A stretch of DNA of 58,782 nt, from contig ML976993.1 of the NCBI GenBank assembly GCA_010015675.1, positions 992,493-1,051,274 on the forward strand, read 5' to 3'. Source of the stretch: Byssothecium circinans. Its lineage: Eukaryota > Ascomycota > Dothideomycetes > Pleosporales > Massarinaceae. Below are positions 40,389 to 50,690 of this stretch, piece by piece. Numbering within the stretch: the first letter of the stretch is position 1; every line of letters starts with the position of its first letter. Made by a program: the position numbers and the translations under genes. Below the pieces are notes generated by a model. The model searched no databases. It had not been told where the DNA came from and saw only the letters and a list, made by a program, of their open reading frames with translations.

Positions 40389-40745
40389 CCTTGAGAAATT
40401 ACGGCGACTTAAAGCGTCTCCAATTGGTAAATTTGTCTTTGGTTCACAGTTGTATGCTCTCTCTGGTCGATAGATATATGTACACCCGTCAATGATTACT
40501 GTATAAGCTCGCATCAAAGCATTGTTGTCCTTAGCGATTCTACGCTCGATTTGAGAGACGATTTCACTCGCAGATCTCATTCTGCTTGCTTGATGTTTCT
40601 CGACTTGAAAGACTCTGGATTCGGTCCCGAAAGTTTGGTTATAGCAAATGTCGAGGGCTCGAGACTCATCAACACGAAAACAGGGAATCAAGACTCTAAA
40701 ATGTTCTCAAGCTCTTGCTTCTACTGGTGCCCCTATGTGTGTTTT
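40389..40745. other. intergenic region between convergent genes
   Basis: 357 bp between the stop codons of the rhodopsin-like and ammonia-lyase genes. No gene or repeat recognised. Confidence 0.5.
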
Positions 40746-43015
40746 CTAAGTCGCAAGCTCCTCGGCCTGCAGAGTCGCTCGGAGACAGTCTGCCACAACC
40801 TCGTACAATGCCCCGCACCTCTGACTTCGGTACACTTTCGTCACCATGTCGCCCATAGTCATGCCTATCCTTCGCTCGGCTTCTTCAGACACCCTGACTT
40901 CAGCCTCCACATTCGGTGTGGAAATAGTCTCATTCCGAATAAACGGGATGCGCAGATCTTTACGAACAAATGTGTACATCTTTGAGGCGGCAATGCCCAA
41001 ATAAGGTGTTGCGTCAGGGCTCGCAAAATATATATCTTTGTTCGCATGGAAGGCGTCGACAGCCCATTGCGATGCAGACGCGACCCAGCTTTGAACATGT
41101 CCCAATGCCTCTGGATTTTGGCTATCCACGAGGGGGAGAAGGTACGCAGAGGTAGCTGAGATAGCCGTATTGAACCTGGCAGTGGAGTCGGAAGTCGTCA
41201 GTTGCGTGCAACGCTGGATGAATATCGCCCAGCATTGTTTCCAATGGTATTCCACTCCTTCCAGCGTCTTTGACTTATCCAAGAGGCTTGGTGGCAATGC
41301 GCAAAAGAGAGATTTGAGATCGCCCTCCAGTCGTTCGAGAAACCGAGCGTTCATTGCACGCAAATCAAGAGCTTGACATAGTGCGACGACGTGTGCTGAT
41401 GATAGCTGGGTGAGCACCGTGATAGCTTCGAGCGTATATCTTGATGAAATGAGTGCGAGCGAGTTGAGCGATTGATTGCCCATCTCGGCCGACTGCACGT
41501 GTGTTCCTACAGGATTTGCAAGGAATCCTAGCTCGGAAACCAATGCTGCTATCATTATATCAGTCCCTTTCCAGATATAAGACTCACTTGGTTCGTCGAA
41601 GACAAGATTTGGTGGAAGACCGCGATTAGTCGTAGGGTTGATCAACTCAGTGCACTGTGCGAAAATCATCTTTCCGACACTCTGTGCCCCAAGCCGCACC
41701 TTGTCCATAGCAGATGTGATGGACTTGGCCTGAAAGTTACCTCCGTGGATTGTACGATTGCTCGGTCCGGTAATATCGATGAGCGGGTTGTCCGTCACCG
41801 AGTTCAGTTCTGTAACAACTTGGTCGTATGCCAGAGTCATGTCTTCCAGAGTTGGTCCCATCCACTGCGGTACGGTACGGATCGAGTAACGATCTTGTCT
41901 TAACGAGGACTGTTCTGATCCATCGCCATGCTGCACGAGAGAAGAACCTTCAAGTAGGCGATAAACAGTGTTCGCCACGTCTTTTTGTCCTGGGTGAGGG
42001 CGCACGCGGGAGAAGAATGGGTCGAAACTCTCATCAGTTCCAAGAAGGGCTTCAACGCTCATCGCAGTAAGAACCTGAGCCAGAGATATTTGGAACATGG
42101 CCTCGTGCATTGCGAGAGCGCCTAGTGATGTCGAGGCCGCGGTTCCATTGACAATCGCAAGGCCTTCTTTGGGTCCCAAATGGACCTTCGCTATCGATTT
42201 CTCTGCCATCGCTATGTCTGCTCGACATACGTAACGTTTTTGCTTCCCTCCGGTCATGACCAGAGTGTTCGGCTTTGCCTGAATCGTAGAACCGATGTAG
42301 GAAAGGGGACTCAAGTCTCCAGATGCCGAGATGCTACCGCGCAATGGCACTAGTGGCATTATGTTTGCTTCCAGAAGCCTAAAGAGCGTCTGAACAGTTG
42401 ACAGTCGGACTCCTGAAGCACCCGTGACCAAGGAATTGAGACGGATCAGCAGCATTGCGCGCACCCAGGACTCTGGCATGTGCGAACCCGACCCGTTATC
42501 TAGAGGCAATGTGTCTCGTCCATTCTGCGAAGAACTCAAAGCAGGTTCTATTATCGCGGATGGTGCCAAGTAATCATATCCGTCAAGAATTCCATAGTTC
42601 AGTCCTCGAATAATTTCACGCTGCAAGTTTTCGATTTTCTGGGTGCGTGTGTCCGCGCTACCTCCGAAGCCAGTGTTGACGCCTGAGCCTAGTTAGCGTG
42701 TAAATCACTCATGTGAAAGCATCCTTTACCATAAATAATTTCGCCATTTGCTATGCTCTTCTGTAAAGCATCTGCACTTGCCTCTATGGCCACGATGGAT
42801 TCGTTGGAGAGAGAAGCAGTGGTCCCGTGTCTGTTGCTCGCTTAGTACAATGCTCTACACCACATGATTGCCCGACCGTACCTTGCTATTGCAACTACGT
42901 CGGCGAGCGTTAAGCAGTGCCCATTCAGAGCAACATCATGAGGCTTCGCAACCAAGCGAGAGTAGTTCTCGAAATGGGACAGAAATAAAGTACTGAACGA
43001 AGACGGACGCGCCAT
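40746..43015 (-). CDS. aromatic amino acid ammonia-lyase (PAL/HAL family)
   Basis: Exons 43015-42882, 42830-42730 and 42682-40746 give 723 aa, similar to fungal PAL (about 700-740). YGVNTGFGGSADTRT spans the second junction and carries the catalytic Tyr loop. The MIO prosthetic group is made from the Ala-Ser-Gly in ISASGDLSPLSYIG (about 197-199). Other conserved segments are GPKEGLAIVNGTAAS, LRQDRYSIRTVPQW, TDNPLIDITG, HGGNFQAKSITSAMDK, NRGLPPNLVFDEPS and HVQSAEMGNQSLNSLALISS. The enzyme would deaminate Phe, Tyr or a related amino acid to a cinnamate. By eye, the dipeptide that aligns with the His-Gln selectivity switch of fungal PAL reads Gly-Leu (IIRGLNYGIL), so the substrate may differ. 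An ammonia-lyase beside UstYa genes is unusual. Confidence 0.9.
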
Positions 43016-43480
43016 TATCGTAAACAACCTGGAAAGCAGCTGTCAAAGAGGCGATGCTCGATTTTACGATGTTCACACTTGACAGTTTAACATGGGCAAT
43101 TCTGAGATGACAAACGTAATTTACGGTAAGTGCCTTCAGTCTGCACTAGGGTTACATGGTTCACGCATGATGAGAGCGCCACCCGCCCCGACCGGGATTG
43201 TGCAGGCCAAGCATATTGAGCGCAATGCAGGTGATAAACGGTGTCCGAAGCGCCGTGTTGGTGCACAGACCATTACCTGAAACCTTGTTCTAGACCACGG
43301 CGCGTGGTTTCGATTGGGCATGTTTTTATAGGGAGTTTTAGTCAAGCACACACCATGGGCATGTGCAGCCGTGCTGCCTTGTTTACCTAGGTACGAAGTT
43401 TACTTTTTAGGCCTCGTTCCGTCTCCTGACCACTGACACTTTCAAACTTCCCTTGGAAACTCCAATTCATCGTCAATATC
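43016..43480. promoter_or_regulatory. divergent promoter, ammonia-lyase / FAD oxidoreductase
   Basis: 465 bp between start codons of two divergently transcribed genes with no gene inside. Joint regulation is inferred from the arrangement only. Confidence 0.45.
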
Positions 43481-44722
43481 ATGGATTCGTCTACACATGA
43501 GATTATCGTCCTCGGCGCTAACTTTGGTGGTGTCAACCTAACTCATTATCTGCATCGCCAGATCTTTCCTGTCTTAAAGAAACTCGATGCCTCCCTCAAA
43601 CCCCACGTCACGATCGTCTCTCCAAACTCGCACTTCTTTTACAAGGTCGCCGCCCCTCGCGCCCTCACGAAAGCGAACGCCATTCCGAATGACGATATAT
43701 TCAAGCCGCTAGTCAAGGCATTCGAACAATACGGTGGAGCCAACACGCTCATCCAAGGCAAGGCTATCAGCCTAGGGCACAATAACGGCAAGGGCACTGT
43801 AGAGGTCGAGAAGGTCGGCGGCGGCAAGCAAACGTTGAGATATGACTCTCTCTTCATTTGCACAGGCACTACATCCGCCAGCCCTCTATGGACAATCCAA
43901 GACAACCACAGACTCAGCGTTGAAGCCCTGGAGGAAATGCAAGGTCGCCTGCCCCGAGTAAAATCAGCTCTCGTTGCGGGCGCGGGGCCAGTCGGCATTG
44001 AAACGGCCGGAGAAATTGCGTTCGCACATCCTCACGTCGAAGTCACACTCGTTGCCGGAGGGGAGATCCTGGAGAAGCAAAATGTCGGTTCAAGCACGGT
44101 CTCTAAGGCAAAGAAGCAACTCGCAGACGCCAAAGTCGAGCTTCTCACCAATGTCAGTGTCAAAGACACGGTTTCCACCGCAACTGGAACTACAGTACAG
44201 TTGGGTGATGGCTCTTCAAAGACGGTGGATCTCTTCATTGACGCGCGCGGCGCCGCAAAGATCAACAACGAGTTCATTCCCACATCTTGGCTCGACCAAA
44301 CCGGACGCGTCAAGTCAGACAAGGGGTTCAGAGTGACGGGAGATGGCAACAGTTCCGACGTCTCGAGCGTGTACGTTGTCGGTGATATCGTATCCGGAAG
44401 CCGAAATACAGCTATTGAGCTTGATGCCCAGGTACCTACCGCTGCCTCGAGCTTTGCTGTCGATTTGGCGCGGAAGCTTGGTCATGAAACGACGTCTGGC
44501 GGTCTTCTCAGTTGGATCCCTGGAATGGGAGCATCAGGTCCTACGGAAAAGGATTTCAAGCCTATGAACGCCATTCTTGTGCCTATTGGCCCTAACGGAG
44601 GTGTCGGTCAGATCATGGGTTTCAACGCCCCCACATTTATGATCAAGAAGGGCAAGTCAGAGAAGTTCTTAATGGAGCTGGTCGAACCAGCCGTCAGCGG
44701 AACGAAGTACGCTCAGCTTTAG
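43481..44722 (+). CDS. AIF/AMID-like FAD-dependent oxidoreductase
   Basis: Single-exon 413-aa protein. The N-terminal FAD-binding site is IIVLGANFGGVNLTHYL, with Ala/Asn substitutions in the GxGxxG pattern that are common in this family. The NAD(P)-binding Rossmann motif is ALVAGAGPVGIETAGEIA at about residue 163. YDSLFICTGTTS and SVYVVGDIVSG (second FAD motif) follow. The family includes AIF-M2/FSP1-like NAD(P)H:quinone reductases and many cluster-encoded oxidoreductases. It may oxidise or reduce a quinone or cinnamate-derived intermediate made by the neighbouring ammonia-lyase (speculative). It is the last intact gene before the RIP-degraded region. Confidence 0.9.
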   Translation: MDSSTHEIIVLGANFGGVNLTHYLHRQIFPVLKKLDASLKPHVTIVSPNSHFFYKVAAPRALTKANAIPNDDIFKPLVKAFEQYGGANTLIQGKAISLGHNNGKGTVEVEKVGGGKQTLRYDSLFICTGTTSASPLWTIQDNHRLSVEALEEMQGRLPRVKSALVAGAGPVGIETAGEIAFAHPHVEVTLVAGGEILEKQNVGSSTVSKAKKQLADAKVELLTNVSVKDTVSTATGTTVQLGDGSSKTVDLFIDARGAAKINNEFIPTSWLDQTGRVKSDKGFRVTGDGNSSDVSSVYVVGDIVSGSRNTAIELDAQVPTAASSFAVDLARKLGHETTSGGLLSWIPGMGASGPTEKDFKPMNAILVPIGPNGGVGQIMGFNAPTFMIKKGKSEKFLMELVEPAVSGTKYAQL

Positions 44723-44833
44723 GTTCTCTTTCCTTACCGTTGAGCAAACCTTCAGATTATAGAAAACGTAGGCTATTTATGAAATATTACTCGTTCTATC
44801 TTGTGATAATTCTCGCTATATACTTCTATCATA

Positions 44834-45282
44834 CAATGGGAAAATCAGATAGACTCAATCCGGTTTTTAGGTACACCGTGCACGCTGAAATACAGGGGCC
44901 TATCCGATTTACAAAGTTTAAAAAACCGGATAGGGTCTAAAATAACGGAAGTTAAGGCTGTAATTTTACAGCCTAGTGCAATGTGACACAGCAAATCTAG
45001 CGTAGGTTTCTATATTATAATCTAACGTTAGGCTCGCGAGCAATATAGATAGAAGTGCTAGGGGGTTAATATTTATAATAGCAACCTATACGCGCGTAAG
45101 TAAAGCTAGCGATACTACTACTATTACTAAAATTACGTTATATAGAGCTAACCTACTACTAATACGAATACTAAAGCGCAACTATAGCTAGCAGTATAAA
45201 GCAGTTAAATAGTATTTTTAAATATTTATAGATACATCATATTACTATTTATAAGACCTACTATTATGCTATATTATAGAGA
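44834..45282 (+). mobile_element. RecQ/TLH-like element, 5' fragment, copy 1
   Basis: The leading sequence (AAATCAGATAGACTCAATCC, GTACACCGTGCACGCTGAAA, GGAAGTTAAGGCTG) recurs at 47880, 48480 and 50693. It includes the start of the coding part (ATAAAGCAGTTAAATAGTAT and onwards) with heavy C-to-T change, and is cut at about 45282 by another unit. Confidence 0.8.
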
Positions 45283-45370
45283 AAACAATATATAAGCAAT
45301 AAGGTTAGAGTTAACTAAAGTCACCCCTAAGGGTAACTTTAGCTAGTAAGGAAAATAAAAACAATCTAAA

Positions 45371-45398
45371 CTAAAGTTACCTTTAAAGGTAACTTTAG
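45371..45398. repeat. 28-bp perfect palindrome
   Basis: CTAAAGTTACCTTT followed directly by its reverse complement. A near copy with two mismatched pairs lies at 45315-45342. Confidence 0.9.
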
Positions 45399-46433
45399 CA
45401 AGTACTATTATACCTTACTAAAAGTAGCACTAATTTCACACCCTTAGCTACCTATCAACACCTTGCACCCGCCCTTTTTTGCGCTAGCTGTGATTTGTAT
45501 GCGCTTTTTATACAAAACCATCGCTAAATCAGTGCGACGTGTGGTCATTATGTAGTAGTAGTAGAATTAAAATGTAGTTTTTTAAAAGATAGCTAAAGTA
45601 GAGTTTTTTATAATAGCTAGCTACCTTACTTAGCTACCTATTAATACCTTGCACCCACTCTTTTTTACATTTAATTAGCTATAATTTGTATGCGCTCTTA
45701 TACAAACTATTGCTAAATTAGTGCAACGTGTAGGTGCTACGTAGTAGTGTTAGTAGTTTATTAGTAATAGCTAAAGTAAAGTTTTTATAATAGCTAAAGC
45801 TATTAGAGTACTTAAAGCTACTTTATTTTAAAATGCTAACTTACTAATTAATTACTAAATTACCTACTAACATTTATAGTACTAAAAGGTAGTATAGAGA
45901 GTACTATAGTAAAGGTCTATAGTAAAACTAATATAGGGCTACTATAGGCTAAGCTTGTACTCTAGTTTTATTTAGCCGTATATAGATTTAATAGATAGGT
46001 AATATATTACTAGTATAATATAAGTACTTACATAATAAAAATAGTAAATTAATTAATATTAAAGGTAGTATAGTAACTATAAAAGTAAAGCTATTTAGCT
46101 TTAGTAATTACTTTACTAACTACTTTACTAATTAACTTACTAAGCTTATTTATAACTACCTTAGCTACCTTTATTAACTTAGTAGCTTTAGTACTACTCT
46201 CCTCTATCTAGGTAACTACCTCTATAAAGTAATAAAATAAGCCTAATTTATAATTAATATAGTATAGCAATATATTTTACTATTTTAAAATAGGGTTTTA
46301 AGGGTAGTAATTCACGTTAACCTTAAAGCCTAATTTATTTATAACTAGTACTTTAATGATAAAACTTTATATAACGTTATATTCTTCTTGTTTTATTTTT
46401 TATTCTACCTAAAGAAATGTATAACAATAGAAA

Positions 46434-46622
46434 AATTAGAAGAAGGAGAAGAAGGAGAGGAAGAAGAAGAAGAAGAGGAAAAAGAAGAAAGAAAAGAAAG
46501 AAAAGAAAGAAAAGAAAGAAAAGAAAGAAAAGAAAGAAAAGAAAGAAAGGAAAGAAAGGAAAGAAAGGAAAGAAAGGAAAGAAAGGAAAGAAAGGAAAGA
46601 AAAAAATAAAAAAAAAAAATTA
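46434..46622. repeat. GAAA/GAAAG purine microsatellite
   Basis: A purine-only tract of GAAGAA, then GAAAGAAAA and GAAAGGAAA units, ending in an A-rich run. The Lys/Glu/Arg reading frames across it are artefacts of the repeat. Confidence 0.9.
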
Positions 46623-47587
46623 AAGGAAAATAAAATAAAACTACTTTACTAGTAAAATTTAAGCCTTTAAAACTATAACCTTTTAGTGGAAGCAGCTTAG
46701 CTACCTAGTTAGTATTATCTTAAAAATTAACTATTATCTTAAAAGTTAACCTAGAGCGTAGCTACTATATTCTTATAACTACTAAAGTATATCTTAATTA
46801 ACCTATTTATAGTAGCTATAGTAGTAAAGTGCTTAGCTTTACTAAAATAAAAGTAGTTAATATCCTTTATGTATTTCTTATTCTTACTTATAATCTATTT
46901 AATGCTATTATTGTAGAGGTTATAAATACTACTTAAGATAGCTTTAATTTTATTAACTATTACCTTAGTAGAAAGGATAAAGTTAAGAAAGTAGTACGCT
47001 ATAAGCTTATGCTTATTTTAAAGCTAGTGTTCTTACTTATTATATCTATTAGTAAAATAGTTAATAAACGCTTTAACTCCTCTATTAGCTTTAAGCTTAT
47101 TTACGTTAATCTACTTTTTTAACTCTCTATAGACGTTACTTACCTTAAATATAATATTAAAAGCTTATATAAACTTATTATATACCCTACTACTAATCTT
47201 ATTATACTTAGTCTACTTTTTAAGCCTTAGGTTTTTCCTTAAGACTGTAACTAAGTCTATGATACTATATAGCATAATAACTTTATTAGCCTTAAGTTCA
47301 TAGATAAGCTCTCTATCTTTAGGGCTATCTCTAGTGTAGGGGGTAGTATCTTTATACTTTACCTTTACTTTTCCTTTTTTATTTTTTAAATAGCTATGGT
47401 ACTTCTATAGGGTAGGCTTACTTTCTTTAAAATACTAAAGATACTTCTACTCTAAGCATTGCAAAAATAGCAATATTTAAGGTAAGCTAGCCTAAGCTTT
47501 AATAGAGATAGATCTTATATAGACTAATAGAATTCTTACTACTATACTATAGAGAAAATAATACATAAGTAATAGGGTTAGAGTTAA

Positions 47588-47615
47588 CTAAAGTCACCCC
47601 TAGGGGTGACTTTAG
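47588..47615. repeat. 28-bp perfect palindrome beside assembly gap
   Basis: CTAAAGTCACCCCT followed by its reverse complement. Half-palindromes flank the N-run at 47655-47734, and a one-mismatch relative lies at 47779-47806. Confidence 0.9.
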
Positions 47616-47654
47616 CTAGTAGGGAAAATAAAAATAATCTAAACTAAAGTTACC

Positions 47655-47734
47655 NNNNNNNNNNNNNNNNNNNNNNNNNNNNNNNNNNNNNNNNNNNNNN
47701 NNNNNNNNNNNNNNNNNNNNNNNNNNNNNNNNNN
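47655..47734. other. assembly gap (about 80 N)
   Basis: N-run interrupting a series of palindromes: left edge CTAAAGTTACC, right edge CTAGGGGTGACTTTAG. Hairpin-forming repeats are the likely cause of the gap. Confidence 0.95.
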
Positions 47735-47879
47735 CTAGGGGTGACTTTAGCTAGTAGGGAAAACAAAAATAATCTAAACTAAAGTTACCTCTAGGGGTAA
47801 CTTTAGCTAGTACTATTATACTCTACTAAAAGTAGCACTAATTTTACACCCTTAGCTACCTATTAATACCCTGCACCTA

Positions 47880-48150
47880 CCCTATCATATAATAGGAAAA
47901 TTAGATAGACCCTATCTAGTTTTTAGGTACACTATGCACGCTAAAATATAGGGGCCTATCTAATTTATAAACTTTAAAAAACTAGATAGGGTCTAAAATA
48001 ATAGAAGTTAAGGCTATAATTTTATAGCCTAGTGCAACGTAACACGGCGAATCTAGTGTAGGTTTCCATATAATAATCTAATATTAGGCTTATAAGTAAT
48101 ATAGGTAGAAGTACTAGGAGGTTAATATTTATAATAGTAACCTATTATTA
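47880..48150 (+). mobile_element. RecQ/TLH-like element, 5' fragment, copy 2
   Basis: About 270 bp matching the leader shared with 44834, 48477 and 50691, with even more C-to-T changes. It ends within the leader before the coding part, where unrelated AT-rich sequence (48151-48470) begins. Confidence 0.75.
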
Positions 48151-48476
48151 TATACGCAAATAGATTATACCCTTAATCTATTTAATTATGCACTATGCGC
48201 GCTAAAGACTAGGGGCTTAATCCATTTACTAGCTTCAATCAAATAGATTAAGCCTTAACCGCTAGAAATATCAGCTGCAACTTCATAGGTAGGTGTAGTA
48301 GAGCAAGCGCAATCCATCACTAGTCTTAGATTTAGGATGTGACATGGTTTCACGATATAATTAGGGTAGGAGTAGTATAGCTAACGTTAAGCTAGTATTT
48401 ACACCTACAACTATAAGTAAGGTATGTGTAGCTAATAAAATAACCCTAACTTCCGTTGCAACTAGTCAAGTAACCC
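48151..48476. other. AT-rich spacer between repeat copies
   Basis: No gene. It contains AATAGATTATACCCTTAATC and a partly inverted relative (AATCAAATAGATTAAGCC) within 80 bp, possibly a small element end. It is otherwise unrecognised. Confidence 0.4.
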
Positions 48477-50690
48477 TATCCTACAATGCGAAAATCAGAT
48501 TGACTCAATCCGGTTTTTGGGTACACCGTGCACGCTGAAATACAGGGGTCAATCCGATTTACGAACTTTGAAAAACCGGATAGGGTCCAAAATAACGGAA
48601 GTTAAGGCTGCAATTTTACAGCCTAGTGCAACGCGATACGGCGGATCTAGCGCAGGTCTCTATGCAATCATCCGACGTTAGGGTCGCGAGCAATATAGGT
48701 GGAAGTGCTAGGGGGTTAATATTCATGATAGTGACCCATGCGCACGTAAGTGAGGCTAGCAACACTATAACTATCACTAAAATTACGTTATATAGAGCTG
48801 ACCACCAACACGAATACTAAACTATAGCTAGCAGCATGAAGCAGTTAAATAGTATTTTTGAATATTTGTAGGCATATCGCGTTGCCATTTATAAGACCCA
48901 CCATTATGCTGTGGTATAGTCCTAGCTGCGTGCCCACCTAGACCGCAAGCATAAAGAATTCACCCTAAAGACACGCTAGAGAGTAGTTCTAGCTGCTAGG
49001 TCATTCCATTAATAGGCGACTATAGAAGATGAAGTCATGTTTCCTAAGCCTAAAGCTAGGCCTATCCCCCACCTAGAAGTATATAAGGATAGATTCATAT
49101 GCATAGGGTTAACAGCTAGCAATCAAGCGTGTAGTCGCATATATGGCACTATATGAGATATCTAGAACTATTACTAGTCTAAGTACAGCTAGTAGAACAC
49201 AAGGAAGTGAGGCTAACTAGGTAAAGGCCAGCAGCTAGAGCATCCCATCATATAGATAGAAGGGGTGTTATACTAGAAGTTCTAGCTTAGTAGCCATCTA
49301 GGCAAGCCATTTAGGGTTAGTAAGCCTAAGCTAAATCAGCACGGACCTAACTACGGGGATGAAGATAAGGATATCTAATAAGCTATCACTATATCATTAA
49401 GCTAGGTGACTACTAACATAGAGCTTTCTAGGAAGAGGTAGTAGGACCATATTAATACTAACTAAGACTAGTACATGTTTAACGCGTATCTAGACTATGC
49501 TAGGTGGGTGAAATATTTAAAGGGCTTAGACTATAGTTAGCTGTTAACTACCGTCTAGAAGCTAGGGCCTAAAGAGAAGGCGTTAAACAAGGTATATTAG
49601 GTATTATAGATAGTTATCTATAAGGCCTAGCAGTCATCACGGTCTACCGTGGTGGGGTTAGCGGCCATAAACTATATTAACTAGCGTGAGGTGGGCAGTA
49701 TCACTAATAAGAAGCCGTTTAACGCATGGTAGACGGGCAAGACCATAATTAAGTATAGCGGGTGGTGGTTAGAGATCATATAGTACATTTAGTAGACACA
49801 TGAGTTGCCTAAGATTAGTATAGATGAAGAGTATAAGGTCTAAAGTAAAAGGCTACTATACTATTTAACCGCCTAGCAGGAGAGGCCGTTATAGAAGATT
49901 AAAGCCATCATAGGGTAAGATAAGGATGGGGACGATTAGTTCTCTAAGTCTAACAGCGACGACAGATTCAACGCAGAACAAGAAGAAGAGCTAGAGGAAT
50001 GGGTGTTGAAGTTCGTATTACAGTTACTTAACTATAAACTAGGAGATAATAAGTATAGTAGTGCGTTAATTAGCGCTATAGCTATGTTAGGAATCAACGT
50101 GAACTATAGGTGGATGATACTATTACTATACACGCCTAAGCAAGCCGCCGTAGTCAACGTGTCGCGCATGTTAGTGTTGTACTAGTCAACGCAGATGCGC
50201 AAGGTCTATACAGCTAAGTTAGAGGCAGAAGGGTGGAGTCAGCAGGACGCGGAAGACATAGCACCTAGCCATTTCTACTTTATAAAGGAAATGGCTAACT
50301 GCTTCATGACGTTAACTAAGTATAATGGCGAGCCGACTCCCATTAACGCCATCTAGTGGTTGAAGGCATATGGGATGAAGATCCAGTACAGCTTTAGCGC
50401 GGAAGGCGTAGTAGATTAGGTGGATAATACATTATTATATAGTAATATCTGCTTTAGCATGCCGCAGTTATAGTTAATGATCTATGGCATAGTCACTAGC
50501 ACATAGAGGTGATTAATGGAGGCGTTAATGCTATTATAGGTTAATAAGGAGGGCAGCGTCATGCTAGGCACTACCGCATTACCTAAAATCTATTAGGATA
50601 GGTTAGTGGACAACCTAGCTAAGTAGAAAATAGGGTAGAGTTTTATAGAAGATGCCTATAACATAGATACTATTAACGCGGAGTTTCCCC
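48477..50690 (+). mobile_element. RecQ/TLH-like element, truncated copy 3
   Basis: Leader plus N-terminal coding half. With CAG-to-TAG stops tolerated, it reads a C2H2-like start (AYRVAIYKTHHYAVV, LRAHLDRKHKEFTLKTR, FPKPKARPIPHLEVYKDRF) and later NKKPFNAW and CFMTLTKYNGEPTPI. Stops are nearly all TAG. It breaks off at GAGTTTCCCCT (about 50690), where the leader of copy 4 begins, so copies 3 and 4 are in direct tandem. Confidence 0.8.

Larger units (their letters stand above)
45283..47879. mobile_element. palindrome-bounded AT-rich repeat unit, unidentified
   Basis: This block interrupts a RecQ-type repeat. Both ends carry GTTAGAGTTAACTAAAGTCA-type sequence with 28-bp palindromes (45371-45398 and 47588-47615 are perfect). 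Inside, two copies of a 110-130 bp segment (about 45440-45560 and 45640-45750, with ACCTTGCACCC and TTTGTATGCGC) and a long AT-rich part follow. The minus strand between about 46680 and 47250 shows vague protein-like patches full of stops; I cannot name the transposase family. All reading frames are destroyed. Confidence 0.55.

Noticed and set aside
40167..40691. 174-codon minus-strand frame
   Set aside because: Overlaps the last exon of the rhodopsin-like gene in antisense and has no recognisable content.
46388..46623. Two Lys/Glu/Arg-rich open frames (KERKER-type)
   Set aside because: Produced by the purine microsatellite; no start context, no conserved domain, lies in a RIP-degraded repeat.
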